A stretch of 53,951 nt of DNA from Lentisphaerota bacterium (GTDB lineage: Bacteria; Verrucomicrobiota; Lentisphaeria; Victivallales; Victivallaceae): NCBI GenBank assembly GCA_015061615.1, contig SUWE01000014.1:1-53951 (forward strand). The letters are read 5' to 3'. The position numbers and the translations under genes are program-made. The notes below the pieces were generated by a model. That model saw only the letters and a list, made by a program, of their open reading frames with translations. It did no database searches and was not told where the DNA came from. Positions 25,640 to 35,644 of the stretch are shown here, in pieces (position 1 is the stretch's first letter; each line of letters starts with the position of its first letter).

Positions 25640-26449
25640 ATGCACGGAGTTGTAATTATCGGCGCCGCCGGAAGAATGGGCCGCCGTCTCGTGGACAATG
25701 TCGTTTCCAGTCCGGAACTTAAACTTGCCGGAGCCGTTGAGTTCCCCGGTTCCCCCTTCGTCGGGCAGGATGCCGGTATCGTTGCCGGATGCGGCGAGAC
25801 CGGTGTCATTATCACCGATTCTCTGGAAAAAGCTCTTACTCCGGATGCTGAAGCTGTTATCGACTTTGCCACCGGCGGTGTGATCGAAGCCGCAAAAGTT
25901 GCGGTCAGCAAAAACTGCGCCATGGTAATCGGTACCACCGCACTCACGGCGGAAGATAAAGCCGAACTCAAACGCCTTGCCGATGAGGAAAACGGCAGGA
26001 TCGTCGCCGCCAACAATATGAGTGTCGGTGTGAATCTGCTTTTCAAACTTGTCAGTGAAGCTGCCGCATTCCTCGGAATTGATTACAACGTGGAAATCGT
26101 TGAAATGCACCACAACAAAAAACTTGATGCTCCCAGCGGCACAGCTTACCGTCTCGGTGAAGTCGTCTGTCAGGCCCGCAAATGGCACTACGATCAGGCG
26201 GTGAAAAACGGCAGAGCCGGAATGGTCGGCAAACGTCCTGCGGAAGAGATCGGTATGCACGCCCTGCGCGGCGGTGATGTCGTCGGAGATCACACGGTCA
26301 TCTTCTCAGCCGAAGGTGAACGTCTGGAGCTTTCACACAAGGCATCCAGCCGCGATATGTTCGCAAGAGGTGCGCTTCTGGCGGTGGAGTATCTTCTCGA
26401 TGCTCCTGCCGGACTTTATGATATGCAGGATGTGCTGAATTTGAAATGA
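25640..26449 (+). CDS. dapB: 4-hydroxy-tetrahydrodipicolinate reductase
   Basis: 269 residues. NAD(P)H-dependent reduction of 4-hydroxy-tetrahydrodipicolinate in lysine/meso-diaminopimelate synthesis. The nucleotide-binding motif is IIGAAGRMGRR, followed by VIDFATGG, GTTAL and NNMSVGVN. The catalytic and substrate motif EMHHNKKLDAPSGTA contains the His and Lys, and GDHTVIF comes later. GGAGG sits 8 nt before ATG 25640; an upstream in-frame ATG at 25610 lacks a ribosome site. It overlaps the ROK gene by 4 bp (ATGA), indicating coupling. Confidence 0.97.
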   Translation: MHGVVIIGAAGRMGRRLVDNVVSSPELKLAGAVEFPGSPFVGQDAGIVAGCGETGVIITDSLEKALTPDAEAVIDFATGGVIEAAKVAVSKNCAMVIGTTALTAEDKAELKRLADEENGRIVAANNMSVGVNLLFKLVSEAAAFLGIDYNVEIVEMHHNKKLDAPSGTAYRLGEVVCQARKWHYDQAVKNGRAGMVGKRPAEEIGMHALRGGDVVGDHTVIFSAEGERLELSHKASSRDMFARGALLAVEYLLDAPAGLYDMQDVLNLK

Positions 26450-27624
26450 GCCGCCGCAACGAACTCAAGCAGATTTTACTGCGCCACTTGCTGCTTTACG
26501 GCAAAGCCACCCGTCCGGAACTGGTCAATCTTACCGGTATCCGGGCGGCGACTGTCTTTGAGGCGATCGACGAATTGAAAGCCGAAGGGATAATTCAGGA
26601 GCCGGAGCGCAAGGGAAAGAAAACCGGCAGGAAAGCTCCGGAATTGTTCTGTTCTGCCGATTGCTGTCATATCGTCGGCGTGGAACTTCATCTTACCGGC
26701 TGTACCGGGGTGATAATCGACGCCAACGGTGAAGTTATCCATTCCGTCGTCCACCCGGCAACGGAGCGGCGCACGCTGGTTGAGGTCAAAAGGGAGATAC
26801 TTGAGGTCCTTCAGCATCTCCGGGAACTTGCCGGAGAAAACTGGCATCTTGTCCGCGGTCTGGGATTTGCCGACCCAGGTTTGGTGGATATTGAGAAAAA
26901 CCGCTCCATCCGGGCAGTGAATATTCCGCCGTGGCAGGAACTTGATACCGGAAAAATGCTTGAAAATGCTTCCGGACTGCCTTCTCAGATCTGGCCCGAA
27001 GCCATGGTGAAAACCCGTATGGAGTTTATCCAGCGTCTGCCGGATGCTCCGGAAAGTATCTTCAATTTTGTCACTGAAAACGGTATCGGCGGCGGTTTTA
27101 TCAAAAAAGGTGAGCTTTTTGTCGGCAGTTCCGGTCGGGCGATGGAAATCGGTCATATCGTTGTCCATCCCGGCGGAGTCCGCTGTCAATGCGGCAACTG
27201 CGGCTGTCTTGAGTCTGTTGCCAGTCCGGCAGGTCTGGCTGAAAAAATTGCCGAATCCCGCGCCGCAGGAGTCGATCTCGGCGGTCTGCCGGTAAAGTTT
27301 TCCATGGAGGTCTTCGCTGAATATGCCGCCCGCAACCGCGGAGTGCGTATCATCGCTGATGAGTTGTGCCGTGACCTCGGTAATGCTTTGAGTGTGGCAG
27401 TTATGCTGCTGAATCCGGAAATGATCGTTATTTCAGGTGAATTTGCCAGTCTCGGAACTTTCCTTACCGACTCTTTGCGGCGGGAATTGGAACTGCGCTG
27501 TTTCCCTGAAGCGGTCAAAGAGTTGAAAATTGAAATATCCACCCTCGCTCCTGCGGATACCGCCCGCGGAGCGGCGATGATGATGCGTGACCGGGTGCTG
27601 TTGGGAGAATGCGGAAATTTATGA
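26446..27624 (+). CDS. ROK-family protein with N-terminal winged helix
   Basis: 392 residues. The N-terminal ~70 residues form a winged HTH (RPELVNLTGIRAATVFEAID). A ROK (NagC/XylR/glucokinase-like) domain follows with VVHPGGVRCQCGNCGCLE, the C-x-C-G-x-x-G-C zinc site, and an EIGHI motif. Such proteins repress sugar genes and sense phosphosugars; some have lost kinase activity. It is overlapped by 4 bp on both sides (dapB before, pdxB after), an unusual place for a sugar repressor. Its target is not evident, and the ligand may be linked to amino-sugar or cell-wall metabolism (inference). Confidence 0.85.
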   Translation: MSRRNELKQILLRHLLLYGKATRPELVNLTGIRAATVFEAIDELKAEGIIQEPERKGKKTGRKAPELFCSADCCHIVGVELHLTGCTGVIIDANGEVIHSVVHPATERRTLVEVKREILEVLQHLRELAGENWHLVRGLGFADPGLVDIEKNRSIRAVNIPPWQELDTGKMLENASGLPSQIWPEAMVKTRMEFIQRLPDAPESIFNFVTENGIGGGFIKKGELFVGSSGRAMEIGHIVVHPGGVRCQCGNCGCLESVASPAGLAEKIAESRAAGVDLGGLPVKFSMEVFAEYAARNRGVRIIADELCRDLGNALSVAVMLLNPEMIVISGEFASLGTFLTDSLRRELELRCFPEAVKELKIEISTLAPADTARGAAMMMRDRVLLGECGNL

Positions 27625-28724
27625 AAATCGTTGCTGATGATAAAATCCCTTATCTGCGGGGAGTTTTTGAAAAATTTGCAGAGGTCGTTTATCTGCCGGG
27701 TAAGTCGATAACTCCGGCTGATGTCGCTGATGCCGATGCGCTCATCGTCCGGACCCGTACCCGTTGTGACAAGGCGCTTCTCGGCGGCAGCCGTGTCCGT
27801 TTTGCCGCGACTGCCACCATCGGATTTGACCACATGAACTCTGTTGAACTTGCTGAGTGCGGAATAAAGTGGAGCAACGCTCCCGGCTGCAACGCTGACA
27901 GTGTGAAAAATTACATTTCAAGCGCACTTGCGGCTTCCGGTATGGCTCTTGACGGGCGGACGATCGGAATCATCGGTGCCGGGCATGTCGGCAGCCGTGT
28001 CGCCGTTGCCGCAAAGGCATTGGGGATGAATGTCCTTTTGAATGACCCCCCGCGAGCTGAAAAAGAGGGCTCCGGCGGATTTGTGGAACTTGATGAACTG
28101 CTTGCAAAATCCGATATCGTTACTTTGCATGTTCCTCTGGAACGGGCAGGGAAATATCCTACTGTCAACATGGCAGACGGGGAGTTTTTCCGGAAAATGC
28201 GTGACGGCGCATATTTTTTCAACAGCTGCCGCGGCGAAGTTGTCGATGAAGCGGCTTTTATCCATGCCCGTAAAACAGGAAAAATCTCCTTCGCGCTTAT
28301 GGATGTGTGGCCCAATGAACCGGATTTGAGCAAAGGACTTCTTGACACTGTCGATTTCGGGACTCCCCATATTGCCGGTTACTCTGCCGACGGCAAAGCC
28401 AACGGTACGGCGGCGGCGGTGCAGTTTATCGCCCGTGAACTCGGAATAAGTGAATTGTGTTCATGGAAACCCGAAGTTCTGCCGGAACCGGTATATGCTC
28501 CGGTGATCGATCTTGCCGGAGTTCAGTCGCCCGCAGAGGCTTTGAAAAAAGCGATCCTGCATGCTTACGATATCCGCCGGGATTGTGAGGCATTACGCAA
28601 TGCTCCGGAAAATTTTGAAATGTTGCGCGGCAGCTATTGGATACGGCGGGAGTTTTCCGCCTATACCGTAATAAATGCTCCGCAGGAAATAAGAGAAAAA
28701 CTGGATCTTCTCGGATTCAAATAA
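27621..28724 (+). CDS. pdxB: Erythronate-4-phosphate dehydrogenase
   Basis: 367 residues. A D-2-hydroxyacid dehydrogenase of the PdxB type, acting in the DXP-dependent pyridoxal phosphate pathway. Evidence: N-terminal MKIVADDKIPY, ATATIGFDHM, NADSVKNYISSAL, Rossmann motif GIIGAGHVGSRVA, SCRGEVVDEAAF with the catalytic Arg, and the C-terminal hinge GTPHIAGYSADGKANG with His. A C-terminal extension (~290-367) matches the PdxB dimerisation domain. The start at 27621 overlaps the ROK stop (ATGA). A nearby dxr gene belongs to DXP metabolism as well, in another operon. Confidence 0.9.
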   Translation: MKIVADDKIPYLRGVFEKFAEVVYLPGKSITPADVADADALIVRTRTRCDKALLGGSRVRFAATATIGFDHMNSVELAECGIKWSNAPGCNADSVKNYISSALAASGMALDGRTIGIIGAGHVGSRVAVAAKALGMNVLLNDPPRAEKEGSGGFVELDELLAKSDIVTLHVPLERAGKYPTVNMADGEFFRKMRDGAYFFNSCRGEVVDEAAFIHARKTGKISFALMDVWPNEPDLSKGLLDTVDFGTPHIAGYSADGKANGTAAAVQFIARELGISELCSWKPEVLPEPVYAPVIDLAGVQSPAEALKKAILHAYDIRRDCEALRNAPENFEMLRGSYWIRREFSAYTVINAPQEIREKLDLLGFK

Positions 28725-28747
28725 ATATGGAAAGGTGGGGTTTTTTT

Positions 28748-30046
28748 ATGACATTTGCAGAAACTTTGAGCGATAAAGAGCGTCGCAGAGGCAGGATTTA
28801 TGCTTATTTTGCCTGTTTGGCAGGGTGTGTTTCAGAAGTGATGCTCGACAGCAGCGCTATTATAATCATCTTCTTTTCGATGATAAATGCCGGGGACATG
28901 CTCACCATGTTCAGCACCAGCGTCACCGGTATTCTCGGCGCGATACTTTATATTCCCGCCAGTGCGATAAACAACCGTTTCGGAAGGAAAAAAGTTGTTC
29001 ATTGCAGCTGTATCATAGGCTGTGCCGGATTCCTGATGATGGCGTCTGCTCCTTTCTTCGGAGCCGCCGGAAAATATGTTGCTCTGCTCGGCTGTATAAT
29101 CTACTGTTTTCAGCGCTGTACCTACGGTGCCGCGTGGTATCCGCTGCTTGATGTGTTTCTCCGTCCGCAGGACAGAGGCAGATTTTTCGGAACCATGCGT
29201 TTCCTTTACACCTGTTTCACCGGAATCATTTTCTTCATTATCGGTCTGGTGATACAGCGCCATCTTTCCATTATCTTTTTACAGGCGGTCATCGCTTCAG
29301 CAGGCGTACTGATGCTGGTCAGGGATTACTGTATTTCCCGTTTCCCTGATAATCAGAATGCCCAGCCTGAAACTCCGGATATCCGCAAGGGACTGAAAAC
29401 TGCGATGAAAAACGGTCCATTGACCGCTTATTCCGTCTATCTTGCTCTTTTCACGATGGCATATACATCGGTGATCCCGCTTACTTATATGTATTTGGAC
29501 AGATTTGTACAGATGAATAAAGGAACGGTTCAGATCATCTCATCCGTTGCCATTGCCGGTATGGTCGTCGGTTACTTCTGCTACGGCCGTTTTCTTGACC
29601 GGTTCAAACTGAAATATCTGGAACTTTTTGCCCATTGTACTTTTCTGCTTGTCGCGGGGGTGCTTTTCTTTGTTGATAAATCGGTTCCGTTTTTCCCCGT
29701 TATCATCGGTGCGGCTGTATTCTGCAATCAGTTTGCCACAAGTGTGTTCACCTGCAACAACTCCGCAGAACTTCTGGCGCTTGCCCGTCCGGGAAACAAG
29801 ACGATGGCGATGGCATTCGTGCAGACTTACAGCAGTATCGGCGGCGCGGTCGGAAGAACTGCAACCTCGCTTGTTCTCGGAACAACGATGCTTGCTCCGG
29901 TATGGAATTTTTTCGGCAGGGAAATCAGCAGATATCAGACATTTTTCCTTGTAAACGGGGTCATGCTGCTGGTGTTGTTCTTCCTGCTGCCGACACTGCC
30001 GTCGTTTGTGCCGGAACACGAAGACTATTATGAGCCGAAAAAGTGA
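28748..30046 (+). CDS. MFS transporter
   Basis: 432 residues with ~12 predicted membrane segments, rich in Phe/Leu/Ile. The cytoplasmic loop NRFGRKKVVHCS is the family's A-type motif (G-x-x-x-D/N-R-x-G-R-R/K). A central loop (NQNAQPETPDIRKGLK) separates the halves, and a polar tail follows. AAAGGTGGGG is near ATG 28748; the in-frame ATG at 28637 lies within pdxB. It follows pdxB by 23 bp and is probably in the same transcript. The substrate is unknown. Confidence 0.82.
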   Translation: MTFAETLSDKERRRGRIYAYFACLAGCVSEVMLDSSAIIIIFFSMINAGDMLTMFSTSVTGILGAILYIPASAINNRFGRKKVVHCSCIIGCAGFLMMASAPFFGAAGKYVALLGCIIYCFQRCTYGAAWYPLLDVFLRPQDRGRFFGTMRFLYTCFTGIIFFIIGLVIQRHLSIIFLQAVIASAGVLMLVRDYCISRFPDNQNAQPETPDIRKGLKTAMKNGPLTAYSVYLALFTMAYTSVIPLTYMYLDRFVQMNKGTVQIISSVAIAGMVVGYFCYGRFLDRFKLKYLELFAHCTFLLVAGVLFFVDKSVPFFPVIIGAAVFCNQFATSVFTCNNSAELLALARPGNKTMAMAFVQTYSSIGGAVGRTATSLVLGTTMLAPVWNFFGREISRYQTFFLVNGVMLLVLFFLLPTLPSFVPEHEDYYEPKK

Positions 30047-30053
30047 CTTTATA

Positions 30054-30082
30054 TTGAAAACTGCATATTAACGGCTTATATT
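30054..30082 (+). promoter_or_regulatory. Promoter of clpC
   Basis: TTGAAA (30054-30059), 17 nt, TATATT (30077-30082). Confidence 0.75.
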
Positions 30083-30124
30083 ACTTTCAGCAGATGATAT
30101 TTTTTTGCAGAACAGAGGTGTATT

Positions 30125-32611
30125 ATGAAAGATAAACCCAATGGCGGATTTGATAAATTGACTCCGCGTGCCCGTCAGGTGCTTATGCTTGCCAAACGGG
30201 AATCCATGCGTTTCAATCACGGTTATGTCGGTACGGAGCATCTGCTCCTCGGACTGCTTGCACTCGGTGACGGTGTGGCAGTGAATGTTCTTCAGGAGCG
30301 CGGTGTGAATCTTGAAGCACTGCGGCTGGAGGTCGAAAAGAGCTGCGGGCAGGGGGAAACCACCATGCAGGCAGGTGACCTTGCCATGACCAGCGGACTG
30401 GGAAAAGTTCTGGAACTTGCCGCCGCTGAAGCTAAAGCGATGAACTATAATTTTATCGGAACTGAGCATCTTCTGCTCGGTCTGCTTTGCGAAGGCAGCA
30501 GTCAGGCTTCACGTTTGATGCGCAACTTCGGGCTGGATGCTGCGGAAATCCGCCGTGCTGTGATCAAAGCGCTTGACCCGGATTATCTGCCGGATGATCC
30601 GGATGATGATAACTCCGATGGTGAATCCGGTAACTTTGAGCGCGCTCAGGCATCAAATTTTACCGCGCTTGAAGCATTCGGGCGCAACCTTACGGCTCTT
30701 GCTGAAGCAGGGAAACTTGATCCGGTCGTCGGACGCAGTGATGAAATCGAGCGTGTTATACAGATCCTCTGCCGCCGGACGAAAAACAATCCTGTCCTTA
30801 TCGGCGAAGCCGGAGTCGGAAAAACCGCTATCCTTGAAGGTCTTGCTCAGGCAATCGCACAAAAGAAGGTTCCGGATCTGCTTGCTGACAAGATGATCTA
30901 CTCCATTGATCTGCCGCTGATGGTCGCCGGAACAAAGTACCGCGGTCAGTTTGAAGAACGTATCAAAGGAGTCATTGATGAAGTCCGCAACTCCGGCAAA
31001 GTCATATTGTTTATAGATGAACTGCACACTATCGTCGGCGCCGGCGGTGCTGAAGGGGCGATGGATGCGGCAAATATCATAAAACCGGCACTTTCCCGCG
31101 GTGAATTGCAGTGTGTCGGAGCCACTACGCTTGATGAGTACCGCAAGGGAATTGAAAAAGATGCCGCACTGGAACGCCGTTTTCAGCCGGTGATGGTCAA
31201 TCCTCCTTCGATCGAAGATTCCGTGAAAATCCTTGAAGGATTGAAAGAAACTTATGAAAATCATCACCATGTGCGCTATCTGCCCGGTGCTTTGGAAAGT
31301 GCCGTGAAACTTTCCGACCGTTATATCAGCGGCAGATTTCTGCCTGATAAAGCGATCGACGTTATGGATGAGGCAGGTTCCAGAGCGCGCATATCCCAGG
31401 TTATCCCTCCGCCGGATACAGAGGCGCTTGAAGCACAGATAACCGAAGTCGCGGAAAAGAAGATAAAAGCTGTTGCCAATCAGGATTTTGAGGCGGCAGC
31501 GGCATTCCGTGACGAAGAGCGGAAGTTGAAAGCGGAAATCGAAGAACGCATTTCCCGTTGGAAAAGTGTGAAAAAAGATACTTACACTCCTGTCTCACCG
31601 GCGGATATAGCAACGGTCATTGCCAAACTTACCGGAGTTCCGGTACAGCAGCTTGAAGAAGGCGAAAGTGCCAAACTTCTGCGTATGGAAAGTGAACTTA
31701 AACGTGTCGTCGTCGGTCAGGACAGTGCTGTGACCGCAATTTCCAGAGCGTTGCGCCGTTCGAGAGCGGAATTGAAAAATCCCCGCCGTCCGATCGGTTC
31801 ATTTCTCTTTCTCGGTCCGACCGGTGTCGGTAAAACCCTGCTGGCAAAGGCACTTGCGGAATTTATTTTCGGTGACTCCGATGCACTTATCCAGATAGAT
31901 ATGTCTGAGTACATGGAAAAATTCAATGTTTCCCGTCTGGTCGGTTCTCCTCCGGGATATGTCGGTCACGGCGACGGCGGTGAGCTTACGGAAAAGGTGC
32001 GCCGTCATCCCTATTCAGTCGTGCTGTTCGATGAAATAGAAAAGGCTCATCCGGATGTGATAAATATTCTGTTGCAGATATTGGAAGAAGGGCGCATCAC
32101 CGATACTCTCGGCAGAAAGATCGACTTCCGCAACACCATTGTTATCATGACCAGTAATGTCGGTGCGGCAGAGATCGCCGGTACCGGAACGCTCGGTTTT
32201 GCCACTGATGCCATTACCGAAGCTGTGAAAATGGAAGAGCGGCTTCAGGCGATCGCCAAAAAATATTTCAAGCCGGAGTTTATCAACCGTCTTGATGAAC
32301 TGGTGATCTTCCGCCATCTGGATAAAGATGCGCTCATCCGTATAATCGACCTTGAACTGGATAAACTGCGTGAAAAACTTGCTGAAAGAGGTTTGACCCT
32401 GAGTGTCAGTGACAAGGTGAAAGATTTCCTGCTGGAAAAAGATTTTGAACCGGAATACGGGGCGCGTCCTTTGCGCCGTGCCGTGGAACACTGGATCGAA
32501 GACCCGCTTGCAGAGGAGATTCTCAAGGGGAGCTTTGCCGATGCTTCCGGAGCATCGGTCGAGCTGGATAAAAATAAGATAGTGATCATTCCCGAAATAA
32601 AAGGAGCTTGA
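30125..32611 (+). CDS. clpC: ClpC-type AAA+ unfoldase
   Basis: 828 residues. Two N-terminal Clp repeats (~10-80 and ~85-150, each with [11 protein letters not shown] or [11 protein letters not shown]) precede AAA domain D1 (Walker A GEAGVGKT at 228-235, [14 protein letters not shown]). A UVR-type coiled segment ([18 protein letters not shown], ~447-464) and D2 (Walker A GPTGVGKT at ~564) follow. The UVR motif and D2 arrangement identify ClpC rather than ClpB. It unfolds substrates and feeds ClpP. AGAGGTG precedes the ATG, and its own promoter lies upstream. A small two-CxxC protein follows immediately, recalling the McsA adaptor of Firmicutes. Confidence 0.95.
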   Translation: MKDKPNGGFDKLTPRARQVLMLAKRESMRFNHGYVGTEHLLLGLLALGDGVAVNVLQERGVNLEALRLEVEKSCGQGETTMQAGDLAMTSGLGKVLELAAAEAKAMNYNFIGTEHLLLGLLCEGSSQASRLMRNFGLDAAEIRRAVIKALDPDYLPDDPDDDNSDGESGNFERAQASNFTALEAFGRNLTALAEAGKLDPVVGRSDEIERVIQILCRRTKNNPVLIGEAGVGKTAILEGLAQAIAQKKVPDLLADKMIYSIDLPLMVAGTKYRGQFEERIKGVIDEVRNSGKVILFIDELHTIVGAGGAEGAMDAANIIKPALSRGELQCVGATTLDEYRKGIEKDAALERRFQPVMVNPPSIEDSVKILEGLKETYENHHHVRYLPGALESAVKLSDRYISGRFLPDKAIDVMDEAGSRARISQVIPPPDTEALEAQITEVAEKKIKAVANQDFEAAAAFRDEERKLKAEIEERISRWKSVKKDTYTPVSPADIATVIAKLTGVPVQQLEEGESAKLLRMESELKRVVVGQDSAVTAISRALRRSRAELKNPRRPIGSFLFLGPTGVGKTLLAKALAEFIFGDSDALIQIDMSEYMEKFNVSRLVGSPPGYVGHGDGGELTEKVRRHPYSVVLFDEIEKAHPDVINILLQILEEGRITDTLGRKIDFRNTIVIMTSNVGAAEIAGTGTLGFATDAITEAVKMEERLQAIAKKYFKPEFINRLDELVIFRHLDKDALIRIIDLELDKLREKLAERGLTLSVSDKVKDFLLEKDFEPEYGARPLRRAVEHWIEDPLAEEILKGSFADASGASVELDKNKIVIIPEIKGA

Positions 32612-32617
32612 GCTGTA

Positions 32618-32965
32618 ATGCGCTGTCCTGTGTGCAATGAGGAAAGTTTTCCGAAAAAGAGACTGAAAACCGACGGCTGGAAGGTCGTCGGTGAGGTCGG
32701 ATATTGTGCGCTTTGCGGAGCAGAATGGAAAAAAGAGTCTGCTTCAGACGGAACAGACTCAAAGGTTTCTGAATCAAAGAACCGTCTCGCAACGCTTCTT
32801 GGGGATGAACTTCCGGAAAAAGTTGAACTTGCCGGCAGTGCCGACACCCGTTTCTGCCGCAACTGCCGCCACTTTATCGTTCACCCGTTCAAAACGGTCT
32901 GCGCTTTGACAGATAAAGAAGCCGACCCTATGGGAGAATGCGGCAATTTTGAAGAAAAAGAGTGA
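32618..32965 (+). CDS. Small zinc-ribbon protein downstream of clpC
   Basis: 115 residues. It has two candidate metal sites: an N-terminal pair CPVC...CALC and a C-terminal CRNCRHFIVHPFKTVC with a later Cys (GECGNF). A charged linker joins them. There is no UVR repeat, so it is not a standard McsA, but the position right after clpC suggests an adaptor or a redox/metal-sensing partner. It starts 6 bp after clpC. The gene ends 3 bp from a convergent lipoprotein gene. Function unknown. Confidence 0.7.
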   Translation: MRCPVCNEESFPKKRLKTDGWKVVGEVGYCALCGAEWKKESASDGTDSKVSESKNRLATLLGDELPEKVELAGSADTRFCRNCRHFIVHPFKTVCALTDKEADPMGECGNFEEKE

Positions 32966-32968
32966 AAC

Positions 32969-33445
32969 TTACTTCTTGAGCTGTTCTTTGACGTCTGCGC
33001 TCTTTTTGTAGAGGTAGAAGGTGTAGACTAAACGCAATCCCTTTTCCTTGTCGGCAGTCAGAGGAACAATCGGACCGAATTTTGCCAATTCTTCCGGTTT
33101 GTGTATCCGTTTATGCGGATCAGGAGCGCCGAATTCATGCTTGCTTTTGTCGTAGTGGCCGTGGTCACGTTTCTGCCAATCGACATTGCAGAGGATATCG
33201 CCGCCGAACTCGCGGGAGTATTCCAGAATCTTTTCTTCCACATCCAGCGGATGTTTCTTTCTTCCGGCGGTCGCGGTGAAGCGGCCGATGAGGGTGTAAT
33301 CATCCTGATTGACTTTCGCTTTGAATTCTTCAAGAGAAAGGTAATGTTTGACATTGCCGGTCGGCGCAAATTTTCTTCCGGTGTAATCCACCTGAATACA
33401 TCCGGCACATACTGCCAACAGAAAAAGGAACAAAAATTTTTTCAT
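32969..33445 (-). CDS. Putative lipoprotein
   Basis: 158 residues. The N-terminus MKKFLFLFLLAV leads to CAGC, a plausible lipobox with Cys at +1 (the -3 position is Cys, which is unusual). The mature part is hydrophilic, with a segment about removal of charged metabolites not recognisable; GRFTATAGRKKH and GGDILCNVDW are the most structured-looking stretches. No family is recognised. AGAGG lies upstream of the ATG at 33445, and TATATT precedes it on the minus strand. Confidence 0.6.
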   Translation of the reverse strand: MKKFLFLFLLAVCAGCIQVDYTGRKFAPTGNVKHYLSLEEFKAKVNQDDYTLIGRFTATAGRKKHPLDVEEKILEYSREFGGDILCNVDWQKRDHGHYDKSKHEFGAPDPHKRIHKPEELAKFGPIVPLTADKEKGLRLVYTFYLYKKSADVKEQLKK

Positions 33446-33569
33446 TTCAAATACCTCTGAACCGTCAAGAATGTTATTGCATTTTGGATAATATAACACA
33501 CAAATGGCGCGGATTCCAATTTTTTTTTACAAAGCTGCACTTTTTATGCCGGAAAAATCGTAAAAAAGG

Positions 33570-33598
33570 TTGTAAAAAACACTCTCAGGAGGTATAGT
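33570..33598 (+). promoter_or_regulatory. Promoter of the tig-clpP-clpX series
   Basis: TTGTAA (33570-33575), 17 nt, TATAGT (33593-33598), ~75 bp before tig. Confidence 0.55.
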
Positions 33599-33675
33599 AT
33601 AAAAATGGCAGTGTATATTGAACTGTACTGGTAATTTAACATTTTTATCATAAATAAAGAAAGGCAGGTCACAAG

Positions 33676-34983
33676 ATGGCTGGAAAACTGAATGATTTGA
33701 TCATTCTCGAAATCAAAGAGAGCGGAGTCTGCACCAAAGAATTTGCAGTGAAAATTGATGCGGCTGCCGCCAAAAGCGAAGCGGATAAAGTCGTTTCTTA
33801 TATCGCCGGCGTAGCGAGCATCCCCGGATTCCGTCCCGGTAAAGCCCCCCGCGGCATGGTCAGCAAGAAATATGCTGCTGAAATCAATGAAGAACTGCGC
33901 AACCGTTTTGTCGGTGCCGCGATCGAAAAGATCGAAAGCGACGAGACCCTTGATCTTCTTTCTCTGCGCTTCAAAGAATTCGGCGAAATCAAAGCCGGTG
34001 AAGAATTTTCTTTCACTATGGAAGGTGTCGTCGCTCCTGAAGTCGATCCCGGCGACTACAATAATCTGAAAGTTGATGTCCCCTTGGATGCTGTCGAAGA
34101 TAAAGCCATCGAAGAACGTCTCGATATGTACCGCGCCATGTACGGCACCTATGCTGATGCCGAAGGCGCCGCTCAGGCTGAAGATATGCTGAAAGTCGAT
34201 TACAAAGGCGACTTTGAACTTCCCGAAGATGCCGGTGCTTCATTGAAACGTCAGATCGAAGCGGCTGATGCCTTCATGTGGCTCAATGAGCCGGAAAATA
34301 TCCCCGGCTGCATCAAGGCTCTCACCGGTGCCGAAGTCGGCAAAGAATACACCTTTGAAGCTGAGTATCCTGCGGATTACCGCGAAGAAGCTCTTGCGGG
34401 TAAAAAAGTCAACTACACCGTCAAAGTTTCTGCCATCCAGCGCCGCAAAAAGCTCACCGACGAAGAACTGGTCGAGCGTACCGGCAGCAAAGATCTTGAT
34501 ACTCTGCGCGACAATATCCGCAAAGGTCTGGAACTGGATGCGAAAAATCAGCAGCGCCGCAATGCTTCTGAAGCCGTGTTCGCCAAACTGAACGAGCAGA
34601 CCAACGATTTTGCTCTGCCCGAAGCTCTGGTTGAAAATGAAGTCCAGAAACTTGTCCAGCAGAAAGCACGCGAAGTTGTCAAGAGTGAAGAAGATGCCGA
34701 AAAATTCAAGGCTGAACTTGCCGATCACCGCGCCGCTGTTGAAGATGATGCCAAAAAATCTGTCCGCCGCGCCCTCATCCTCCGTCAGATCGCCAAACTG
34801 GAAAAGATCTCCGTTGACGAGCAGGAGCTTGACGAACAGCTTCAGATGATGAGCCGCTACTACGGCTGCAAACCCCGCGAACTGCGCGACATGCTGGAAA
34901 AATCCGGCTCCATCGACGAACTGCGCATGGATATAATCAACGGCAAAGTCCTTGAAAAACTGACTGAAACCGCGATCGGCTGA
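33676..34983 (+). CDS. tig: Trigger factor, ribosome-bound chaperone
   Basis: 435 residues, the usual length. The N-terminal ribosome-binding domain contains IPGFRPGKAPRGMV (signature G-F-R-x-G-x-x-P). The central FKBP-like PPIase domain (~155-245) is followed by a helical C-terminal chaperone domain. It shields nascent chains at the ribosome exit. Gene order tig-clpP-clpX is conserved in many bacteria and present here. AGGCAGG precedes the ATG. Confidence 0.95.
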   Translation: MAGKLNDLIILEIKESGVCTKEFAVKIDAAAAKSEADKVVSYIAGVASIPGFRPGKAPRGMVSKKYAAEINEELRNRFVGAAIEKIESDETLDLLSLRFKEFGEIKAGEEFSFTMEGVVAPEVDPGDYNNLKVDVPLDAVEDKAIEERLDMYRAMYGTYADAEGAAQAEDMLKVDYKGDFELPEDAGASLKRQIEAADAFMWLNEPENIPGCIKALTGAEVGKEYTFEAEYPADYREEALAGKKVNYTVKVSAIQRRKKLTDEELVERTGSKDLDTLRDNIRKGLELDAKNQQRRNASEAVFAKLNEQTNDFALPEALVENEVQKLVQQKAREVVKSEEDAEKFKAELADHRAAVEDDAKKSVRRALILRQIAKLEKISVDEQELDEQLQMMSRYYGCKPRELRDMLEKSGSIDELRMDIINGKVLEKLTETAIG

Positions 34984-35032
34984 TCGCGGTCCTGCCGTCA
35001 ATGTCTGTAAATGAGGAACTGAGGAGAAAAGT

Positions 35033-35644
35033 ATGAAAAAAACAAATTCTTATTTGGTGCCGACTGTTATTGAACAGAGCGGCCAGGGGGAACGTGCATT
35101 TGATATTTACAGCCGTCTTTTGAAAGACCGGATCATTTTGCTTGGTACTCCGATCGACGATCAGGTCGCCGGTTTGATTGTTGCCCAGCTGCTTTTCCTT
35201 CAGGCGGAAGATCCTAAAAAAGACATTGAACTTTATATCAACAGTCCCGGCGGTTCTGTCACCGCCGGACTGGCGATCTATGACACTATGCAGCTTGTTT
35301 CCTGCGATGTGCGCACCTACTGTCTCGGTCAGTGTGCCAGCATGGGTGCGGTTCTTCTTGCGGCAGGGGCTCCGGGCAAACGTTTTGCCCTGCCCAACAG
35401 CCGTATCATGATCCACCAGCCCTGGGGCGGTGCCGAAGGGACTGCTGCGGATATCGACATTCAGGCAAAAGAGATCCTGCGTCTGAAAGAGATGCTCAAC
35501 GGCATTCTTGCATCGCACTCCGGTCAGCCGGTCAAAAAAATCTGCAAAGATACTGAACGCGACTTCTTTATGAGCGCTCAGGAAGCGTGTGAATACAATC
35601 TTATTGACAAAGTTCTGAATCCCGGAAAAGTCAAGGGGAAATAA
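35033..35644 (+). CDS. clpP: ClpP protease subunit
   Basis: 203 residues. Ser protease forming the 14-mer chamber fed by ClpX or ClpC. Catalytic Ser is in [10 protein letters not shown], His in [10 protein letters not shown], and the Asp in the KDTERDFFM region. The INSPGGSV oxyanion motif is present. GAGGAG precedes the ATG. The stop TAA overlaps the clpX start by one base. Confidence 0.96.
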   Translation: MKKTNSYLVPTVIEQSGQGERAFDIYSRLLKDRIILLGTPIDDQVAGLIVAQLLFLQAEDPKKDIELYINSPGGSVTAGLAIYDTMQLVSCDVRTYCLGQCASMGAVLLAAGAPGKRFALPNSRIMIHQPWGGAEGTAADIDIQAKEILRLKEMLNGILASHSGQPVKKICKDTERDFFMSAQEACEYNLIDKVLNPGKVKGK

